Shown: piece by piece, positions 50,475 to 55,176 of the stretch | How the letters are laid out: each line of letters begins with the position of its first letter | Position numbering within the stretch: the first letter of the stretch is position 1 | Source of the DNA: Saprospiraceae bacterium | Lineage (GTDB): Bacteria > Bacteroidota > Bacteroidia > Chitinophagales > Saprospiraceae | Reading direction: 5' to 3' | NCBI GenBank assembly: GCA_020628645.1 | Contig: JAHDES010000041.1 | Span: 1 to 55,176, forward strand | DNA length: 55,176 bases | Program-made: the position numbers and the translations under genes | The notes under the pieces: generated by a model | The model's database searches: none | What the model was told of the DNA's origin: nothing | What the model saw: the letters and a program-made list of their open reading frames with translations, nothing else

Positions 50475-51665
50475 ATGCTTCGTTCAAAAATAAAAGATTT
50501 AGCTAAAGCTAATTTTTCAGAAATAGTTGCCATACGTCGCCATCTGCATCAACACCCTGAATTATCCTATGAAGAAGTAGAAACAGGTAAATACATTTCC
50601 CAAAAACTCACTGAATTTGGTATAGAACATGAACATGGCTGCGCTGAAAATGGCGTAGTTGGACTTATCAAGGGAAAAAATTCTTCTAAAAAGGTAATTG
50701 CACTTCGCGCAGATATAGATGCTCTTCCTATTACTGAAGCTAATGATGTTCCCTACAAATCTAAAAATGAAGGTGTCATGCATGCTTGTGGGCATGATGT
50801 ACATACTTCTTCGCTCTTAGGAGTAGCTAAAATTTTAGATGCTGTAAAAGATCAATTTGAAGGTACCGTAAAATTAATTTTTCAACCAGCAGAAGAAAAA
50901 CTACCTGGTGGTGCTTCCATTATGATCAAAGAAGGCGTCCTAGAAAATCCAAAACCTGTTAGTATTATCGGACAACATGTACATCCTCCACTCGAAGCTG
51001 GTAAAGTGGGGATTTGCCCAGGACGATACATGGCTTCTTCTGATGAGTTGTATATGACTGTTCGTGGTCAAGGTGGACATGGTGCACTCCCCCAAGATTG
51101 TGTTGATCCAATTGTGATCACTGCACATATTATTACTGCCCTTCAACAAATCGTCTCTCGTAATGCCAATCCTACCCTTCCTACGGTCGTTACATTTGGA
51201 AAGATCAATTCTACAGGTGGTGCCACTAATGTGATTCCGAATGAAGTCAAACTACAAGGTACTTTCCGTACAATGGATGAAACCTGGCGTTATCAAGCAC
51301 ACGAAAAAATGATTAAACTCGCTGAAAGTATCGCCGAAGGAATGGGAGGAAGCTGTACCTTAGACATTCATAATGGCTACCCTACCCTTTTTAACGATCA
51401 TGAATTAACTGCACGTACAAAAGCTAATATGATAGATTATTTAGGAAAAGAACAAGTTGTTGATCTCCCAATTCGAATGACAGCAGAAGATTTTGCCTAC
51501 TATTCTCAAAAAATGCCCGCTTGTTTTTATCGTTTAGGAACAGGAAATAAAGCGAAAGGAATTACCTCACCCGTTCATACCAATACATTTAATGTAGATG
51601 AATCTTCTTTGGAGTTGAGTATTGGATTGATGGCTTGGTTGGCGATAAAGGAATTAGATGGTTAA
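50475..51665 (+). CDS. M20 family metallo-amidohydrolase
   Basis: 396 residues. Zinc-dependent enzyme of the N-acyl-amino-acid / hippurate amidohydrolase group (M20D). Seen: IRRHLHQHPELSYEEVET, ALRADIDALPI, metal-binding HACGHDVHTSSLLG, FQPAEEKLPGGASIMI with the catalytic Glu pair, GQHVHPPLEAGK, a lid domain about 185-300, and the C-terminal MTAEDFAYYSQKMPACFYRLG with the last metal ligand. No signal peptide, so cytosolic. It removes acyl groups from amino acids or short peptides; exact substrate unknown. Monocistronic. Confidence 0.93.
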   Translation: MLRSKIKDLAKANFSEIVAIRRHLHQHPELSYEEVETGKYISQKLTEFGIEHEHGCAENGVVGLIKGKNSSKKVIALRADIDALPITEANDVPYKSKNEGVMHACGHDVHTSSLLGVAKILDAVKDQFEGTVKLIFQPAEEKLPGGASIMIKEGVLENPKPVSIIGQHVHPPLEAGKVGICPGRYMASSDELYMTVRGQGGHGALPQDCVDPIVITAHIITALQQIVSRNANPTLPTVVTFGKINSTGGATNVIPNEVKLQGTFRTMDETWRYQAHEKMIKLAESIAEGMGGSCTLDIHNGYPTLFNDHELTARTKANMIDYLGKEQVVDLPIRMTAEDFAYYSQKMPACFYRLGTGNKAKGITSPVHTNTFNVDESSLELSIGLMAWLAIKELDG

Positions 51666-51711
51666 GAAAAATCCAAACAAACAATTCAACAGTACCGAGC
51701 ATTGCGCGCTG

Positions 51712-51841
51712 GCGATAAACAAAAAAGAGCCTGAAGCTTAGCATTAAACAGAGCATAGCTTTGCGCGCAAGCAATAAACAAAGCCAAGACTCGCGCATCA
51801 GCAATAAACAAAGAAGAGCCTGAAGCTTAGCAATAAACAAA
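51712..51841 (+). repeat. Iteron-like array: five 12-bp GCAATAAACAAA units at 29-30-bp spacing
   Basis: Units start at 51712, 51741, 51771, 51801 and 51830; the last three are identical and the first two differ by 1-2 bases. Intervals 1 and 4 share AAGAGCCTGAAGCTTAGCA, while intervals 2 and 3 are GC-rich (TTTGCGCGCAA, ACTCGCGCATCA). This is not a CRISPR array: the repeats are too short and the intervals repeat. Confidence 0.7.
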
Positions 51842-52027
51842 TTAACAACGCCCAGCCCGCGGGCAACTCCATCTATGCGCCAGCAAAAACCTACTCATTT
51901 CTGTCGGCTTGCCGATTTTTTAAGACTTTTTAAGAAGAATTAACAAATCTTTAATAATCTTCCATACAACAAATTAGGTCAAAAAGCTGTCTATACTTAC
52001 AAGAAATCATCCGAAAAAATACAAATT

Positions 52028-52068
52028 CACGGGGCAAGCCCATTTACCGATTAAGCCCCGTGTTTTTT
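52028..52068 (+). terminator. Strong terminator without an adjacent upstream gene
   Basis: CACGGGGC (52028-52035) pairs with GCCCCGTG (52055-52062) across a 19-nt loop, followed by six T. It lies about 360 nt after the amidohydrolase stop and 23 nt before the next start codon. It ends either a long 3' UTR or an unannotated small RNA. Confidence 0.75.
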
Positions 52069-52091
52069 ACCAAATCGAGAAACGACACAAC

Positions 52092-52367
52092 ATGAACACC
52101 AGAAAGATAAAATTAGGATTAACGATAGATTTATTGAACAATACACAATGTTCTACTTGTATCAATGTAGTAAAAGAAAAAATGGCGAAGTTTGGAAAAG
52201 AGGTAGGTAATCTAATACAAGCAACCATTATTCGTATTTCAGAGGTGAATAGCGAAATTGAAAATCGTACTTACGCCTTACAATATGAAAATTGTACCCT
52301 CAATGTTGATTTAGCTTATAATAAAACGAATCATAATCAATATATCAATGGTTTTCAGTTGATATAA
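52092..52367 (+). CDS. Small protein of unknown function
   Basis: 91 residues, no signal peptide or membrane helix. Contains CSTC (about 19-22) and a central amphipathic helix (VVKEKMAKFGKEVGNLIQ). It lies between two good terminators, so it has its own transcript; no clear promoter was seen in the short gap behind the upstream terminator. No family recognised; it may be a real small gene given its flanking terminators and normal codon use. Confidence 0.55.
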   Translation: MNTRKIKLGLTIDLLNNTQCSTCINVVKEKMAKFGKEVGNLIQATIIRISEVNSEIENRTYALQYENCTLNVDLAYNKTNHNQYINGFQLI

Positions 52368-52414
52368 ACTACTAAGAAAATAACTACACCATATATACTT
52401 TAACCGTTATCTTG

Positions 52415-52441
52415 AAAGGCTGCTCTCCGAGCAGCCTTTTT
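52415..52441 (+). terminator. Terminator after the small unknown gene
   Basis: AAAGGCTGCTC and GAGCAGCCTTT flank a TCC loop and are followed by T. It abuts the stop codon of the convergent hydrolase gene. Confidence 0.88.
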
Positions 52442-53433
52442 CATTTCCACCATTCTTTAAGGATTGTTTCTGCCAATTTTTCTTGCGGAGAAAAAGTAAT
52501 GGCATGATCTGATTTCAATTCAGAACGCCATTGCCAAAACTGAACACCCGCAAACCATTTTTCATCCCAAAATACCTTAAAAAAAGCCTGATAAGCTTTG
52601 GCTTGTGCCTGTTCGGACGCTTGGTAGTTCGCATCTTCTTTTTCAGCCCAATCCCAGGGGCTTATCGCCGTATCGCTGGTACTTTTATAACCCAACTCTG
52701 TAAATAAAATGGGTTTATTAAATTCTTTACTTATTTGAAAAAGTTCTTGAACATACGATTGCCAAGCTCGCTCTAAATATTTGATAGAAGGATTCTCCTT
52801 TTTACCTAAAGGAAAGTAAGCTTGTATTCCAATATAATCCAGCTCATCCCAAAAATCAATCATCTCGTATTCTTCATACCAATTGGCGGCATAGGTCAAT
52901 TTGCCAGAATATACTTTTCGAACCTTTTGAATAAGTTGCCGCCAAAAAGCAGGATGATGTTTTACAATACTCGTCAATTCCATTCCGATACAAAATAAAT
53001 CGACCCCAGTTTCTTCTGCTAGCCTTGCATAATGTAAAATAAAACGTTCATAATCATTAGACCAAGAGACCCAATTTTCGGGTAAGATATCCTCTCGCCA
53101 CTTTCCATCAGAACTATTATTCAACCAAAGATGAGGTTTGAGCATTACCTTTAAGTTCAATGCTTTTGCCTTATGAATAAGTGCAATTCGATCTTCATCC
53201 CAAGAAGAAGTATCTTCATGATCGGCAGCACTAGCTAAGTTGGAGGAGTTATAATTTTTTTGAGCACCATAAGGAAATAAAGTGATCCAATTTGCTCCTA
53301 CCTCAATTAAATCCTCTAAACAATCTCCCCCTTTGCCCCAAGCATTATACAAATGAAATCCCTTTTGTTTTTCTTGTGCAAAGAAAGTGGTCAAACATCC
53401 CAGTAAAAAAATTAGTGTAAAGATGGTACGCAT
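52441..53433 (-). CDS. Secreted GH113-like glycoside hydrolase
   Basis: 330 residues, signal peptide about 1-19 (LIFLLGCLTTFFAQ). Single TIM-barrel enzyme: GFHLYNAWGKGGDCLEDLIE, LKVMLKPHLWLN, FCIGMELTS with the acid/base Glu152, YIGIQAYFPLG, and ILFTELGYKS with the nucleophile Glu246, then FAGVQFWQWRSE. The spacing and motifs fit glycoside hydrolase family 113 (beta-mannanase) and related proteins. Probably periplasmic or exported; no CTD is present. It diverges from the GT9 gene with a 31-nt gap. Confidence 0.82.
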   Translation of the reverse strand: MRTIFTLIFLLGCLTTFFAQEKQKGFHLYNAWGKGGDCLEDLIEVGANWITLFPYGAQKNYNSSNLASAADHEDTSSWDEDRIALIHKAKALNLKVMLKPHLWLNNSSDGKWREDILPENWVSWSNDYERFILHYARLAEETGVDLFCIGMELTSIVKHHPAFWRQLIQKVRKVYSGKLTYAANWYEEYEMIDFWDELDYIGIQAYFPLGKKENPSIKYLERAWQSYVQELFQISKEFNKPILFTELGYKSTSDTAISPWDWAEKEDANYQASEQAQAKAYQAFFKVFWDEKWFAGVQFWQWRSELKSDHAITFSPQEKLAETILKEWWK

Positions 53434-53437
53434 TTTC

Positions 53438-53445
53438 TATTTTTG
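53438..53445 (+). promoter_or_regulatory. -7 element for the GT9 gene
   Basis: TATTTTTG is an exact TAnnTTTG, 19 nt before the ATG at 53465; the -33 box would fall inside the divergent hydrolase gene and is not obvious. Confidence 0.4.
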
Positions 53446-53464
53446 TGGAACAGATTTTATTCTA

Positions 53465-54433
53465 ATGAAGCAAATTCTATTAATACAAACGGCATTTATC
53501 GGAGATGTAATATTGGCAACGCCTGTATTAGAACGTTTGCATGAAGCATTTCCTGATGCGAAAATAGATTTTTTGCTTCGTAAAGGAAATGAAAAACTCT
53601 TGGATCATCATCCCTTTATTCGAGAAGTCTTAATTTGGAATAAAAAATCACAAAAAACAAGAGGACTCTTAACATTAACGCGCCAAATTCGGCAACGGAA
53701 CTATGATTTGGTGGTGAATATGCAGCGCTTCTTTTCTTCAGGAATTTTGGCAGGATTTTCTGGAGCGAAACGAATAGTTGGTTTTAATAAAAACCCCTTG
53801 TCTTTTTTATTTACAAAAGCTTTTCCACATCAAATTGATCTCGAAGATGAATTTGTACACGAAGTAGATCGAAATTTATCCTTATTAGAAGGTATTTGTT
53901 CTACGAAAACGATTCGACCCAAATTATACCCGTCTATTACCGATCAGAATAGGGTTCGCCAAAAAAATCCTTATATCTGTATTGCCCCTACTTCTGTATG
54001 GTTTACCAAACAAGTGCCTGCAAAAAAATGGGTAGAATTAATCGAGAAACTACCAAATGAGCTGCATATCCATTTATTGGGCGGACCAACCGACCAAGCA
54101 GCTTGTGAAGCCATTAAATCTGCTTGTCCAAACAAAACAATCATCAATCAAGCAGGAAAATTAAGCTTCTTACAATCGGCAGCTCTCATGCAAAACGCAC
54201 AAATGAATTATGTAAATGACTCCGCACCCCTGCATATAGCATCCGCAATGAATGCACCTGTCACAGCATTATTCTGTTCTACAGTACCAGCCTTTGGATT
54301 TACACCTTTATCAGAAAATTCCATTATTTGGGAATCACCTTATCAGCTGGATTGCCGTCCTTGTGGTTTACATGGAAAGAAGGCTTGTCCTAAAGGGCAC
54401 TTTAAGTGTGGAGAAATTGAGTTGAAAATTTAG
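53465..54433 (+). CDS. Glycosyltransferase family 9 (heptosyltransferase-like)
   Basis: 322 residues from ATG 53465, which gives the family's typical start KQILLIQTAFIGDVILATPVLERL; the longer frame reads into the divergent gene. Two Rossmann halves; the C-terminal ADP-sugar-binding part has IAPTSVWFTKQVPAKKWVELI, HLLGGPTDQAACEAI, AALMQNAQMNYVNDSAPLHIASAM and the Cys-rich end DCRPCGLHGKKACPKGHFKC. GT9 enzymes add heptose to the lipopolysaccharide core on the inner membrane's cytosolic face. The acceptor is unknown. Its stop overlaps the convergent Uma2 gene by 4 nt. Confidence 0.9.
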   Translation: MKQILLIQTAFIGDVILATPVLERLHEAFPDAKIDFLLRKGNEKLLDHHPFIREVLIWNKKSQKTRGLLTLTRQIRQRNYDLVVNMQRFFSSGILAGFSGAKRIVGFNKNPLSFLFTKAFPHQIDLEDEFVHEVDRNLSLLEGICSTKTIRPKLYPSITDQNRVRQKNPYICIAPTSVWFTKQVPAKKWVELIEKLPNELHIHLLGGPTDQAACEAIKSACPNKTIINQAGKLSFLQSAALMQNAQMNYVNDSAPLHIASAMNAPVTALFCSTVPAFGFTPLSENSIIWESPYQLDCRPCGLHGKKACPKGHFKCGEIELKI

Positions 54434-54984
54434 AATAAGTCTTCGTATTTAATTGTCCAGTCTAAGCTTGCTAATTTAATTGTGCCAGAAGTAATAATGG
54501 CTTCCTTGGTATATGCTCCATTTTTCACATCACTAAACACTTCTACTTGTTGATCTTGTAAATTGACGATCCAATATTCAGGAATAGCTGCATCTGCATA
54601 TAAAGCTTTTTTGACGGTACGATCATATTCAAGAGACGAATCAGCTACTTCTATAACTAGATAGATATCTTTGGGGGTAGGATGGTTTGAAGAATAGTAA
54701 GTTTTATCAAATTTAGCAATTACCAAATCAGGTCTTGGTTCATTCGTGTCATTTAAATGTATTGGATTATGAACACTTACAATTACTTTTTCAGATTCGA
54801 AAGATGGAATCAAGAGTCTTGTAAGACAATTAATCATTCCAGAATGTTTGCTTACTTGAGGTATTCTTTGGATAATTTGACCATGAATTAACTCTACGCG
54901 ATCTGTAGGTTTCAAAATACCGACCTCTGCCATTTTGTAATAATCCGTTACTGTAAATTCTCGTCTATTGAGTTGAAGTGTCAT
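54430..54984 (-). CDS. Uma2 family (DUF820) endonuclease-like protein
   Basis: 184 residues from ATG 54984; a TTG 9 nt upstream is less likely. PD-(D/E)XK-like fold: DRVELIHGQIIQRIPQ, PRPDLVIAKFD with the Asp, DIYLVIEVADSSLEYDRTVKKALYA with Glu and Lys, and PEYWIVNLQDQQVEVF. Members often occur as stand-alone, multi-copy genes of uncertain role, possibly selfish or housekeeping nucleases. Convergent and overlapping by 4 nt with the GT9 gene. Confidence 0.88.
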   Translation of the reverse strand: MTLQLNRREFTVTDYYKMAEVGILKPTDRVELIHGQIIQRIPQVSKHSGMINCLTRLLIPSFESEKVIVSVHNPIHLNDTNEPRPDLVIAKFDKTYYSSNHPTPKDIYLVIEVADSSLEYDRTVKKALYADAAIPEYWIVNLQDQQVEVFSDVKNGAYTKEAIITSGTIKLASLDWTIKYEDLF

Positions 54985-55176
54985 AATACACAATTAAATA
55001 AATGCTTTCGCAGAAACATACCTTAGACGTATTCCCGACTCTTTGAGTACGGGATTTAGGAAGATGCCGTACTTGATTCATTCTTAATATATACAAAATG
55101 AATTAATCAAATCGGCATAAGTATTCTAATGAACAATAAAAAGTATTAATATGATAGGGTTCCAAAAAGATGGAAC

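Larger units (their letters stand above)
51666..52091. other. Intergenic region with a 29-30-bp periodic array and an orphan terminator
   Basis: No credible gene. It holds the periodic array at 51712-51841, a weak hairpin TCGGC-TT-GCCGA followed by T (51904-51921), and a strong terminator at 52028-52068 that is far from the preceding gene. Confidence 0.6.

Noticed and set aside
51589-51840. 83-codon minus-strand frame across the periodic array
   Set aside because: Leu/Cys-rich repeat translation that overlaps the end of the M20 gene; a by-product of the repeat.
51712-51841. CRISPR-like array
   Set aside because: Repeats are only about 12 bp, vary in sequence, the intervals are 17-18 bp and two intervals are near-identical; no cas genes are present.

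Overview
This is an AT-rich chromosomal stretch from a member of the Bacteroidota, most likely the Saprospiria (class-level inference). Evidence: several exported proteins end in type IX secretion (T9SS) C-terminal sorting domains; there are SprB-like 'HNRAGEI' and CarboxypepD_reg-like modules; and many genes have the Bacteroidota -7 element TAnnTTTG. Several starts are TTG or GTG. No rRNA, phage structural genes, transposase or CRISPR array was seen; there is one tRNA, Ala(GGC).

Layout. 0-2.3 kb (minus strand): a small sigma factor and three tandem secreted CarboxypepD_reg-like proteins that stop where a TonB-receptor plug would begin. 2.9-9.8 kb (plus): purH, coaX, an outer-membrane protein and two paralogous TPR proteins. 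10-19.7 kb: tRNA-Ala, a secreted lysyl-endopeptidase-like protease, a large LRR-Roc-COR (Roco) protein with a C-terminal membrane region, and a secreted amidase. 19.9-22.3 kb: an MBOAT O-acyltransferase with an SGNH-like partner. 22.6-25 kb: an ECF sigma factor with a trans-envelope, probable anti-sigma/beta-barrel protein. 25-29.5 kb: a membrane-anchored MutS-like ATPase, a T9SS cargo, a small membrane protein and rpsT. 29.8-36.3 kb: a tandem-fused D-Ala-D-Ala ligase, a PASTA protein, a large T9SS cargo and a rhodanese. 36.4-40.3 kb: metK, a hydrolase, a DMT transporter and a SET protein. 40.5-45.4 kb: an all-minus-strand block (unknown protein, lipoprotein, gamma-carbonic anhydrase, TraB, DUF3137, RHH protein, ParA), bounded by two inverted copies of a dispersed repeat. 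45.9-55 kb: a LexA/CI-type self-cleaving regulator, a second secreted protease, an M20 amidohydrolase, a small unknown protein, a GH113-like hydrolase, a GT9 glycosyltransferase and a Uma2 protein.

How genes relate. Cell-envelope work dominates: peptidoglycan precursor synthesis (Ddl fusion, PASTA), peptidoglycan cleavage (amidase), polysaccharide acylation (MBOAT pair), heptosyltransferase-like GT9, outer-membrane proteins and T9SS cargo. Housekeeping genes (purH, coaX, metK, rpsT) are interspersed.

Most notable observations: (i) the Roco protein carries a helical segment resembling an effector-associated domain (EAD) between its GTPase part and a four-helix membrane tail, an architecture suggestive of a conflict/immune sensor; (ii) inverted repeats at 40.35-40.55 and 45.64-45.79 kb exactly bracket a block with reversed gene orientation, as expected of an inversion; (iii) a double D-Ala-D-Ala ligase whose halves have each lost different active-site residues; (iv) a five-repeat cytoplasmic domain, membrane helix and beta-barrel-like domain in one protein beside its sigma factor; (v) two kinds of C-terminal export tail on related secreted hydrolases. 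All functional calls rest on reading sequence by eye; no database search was possible.
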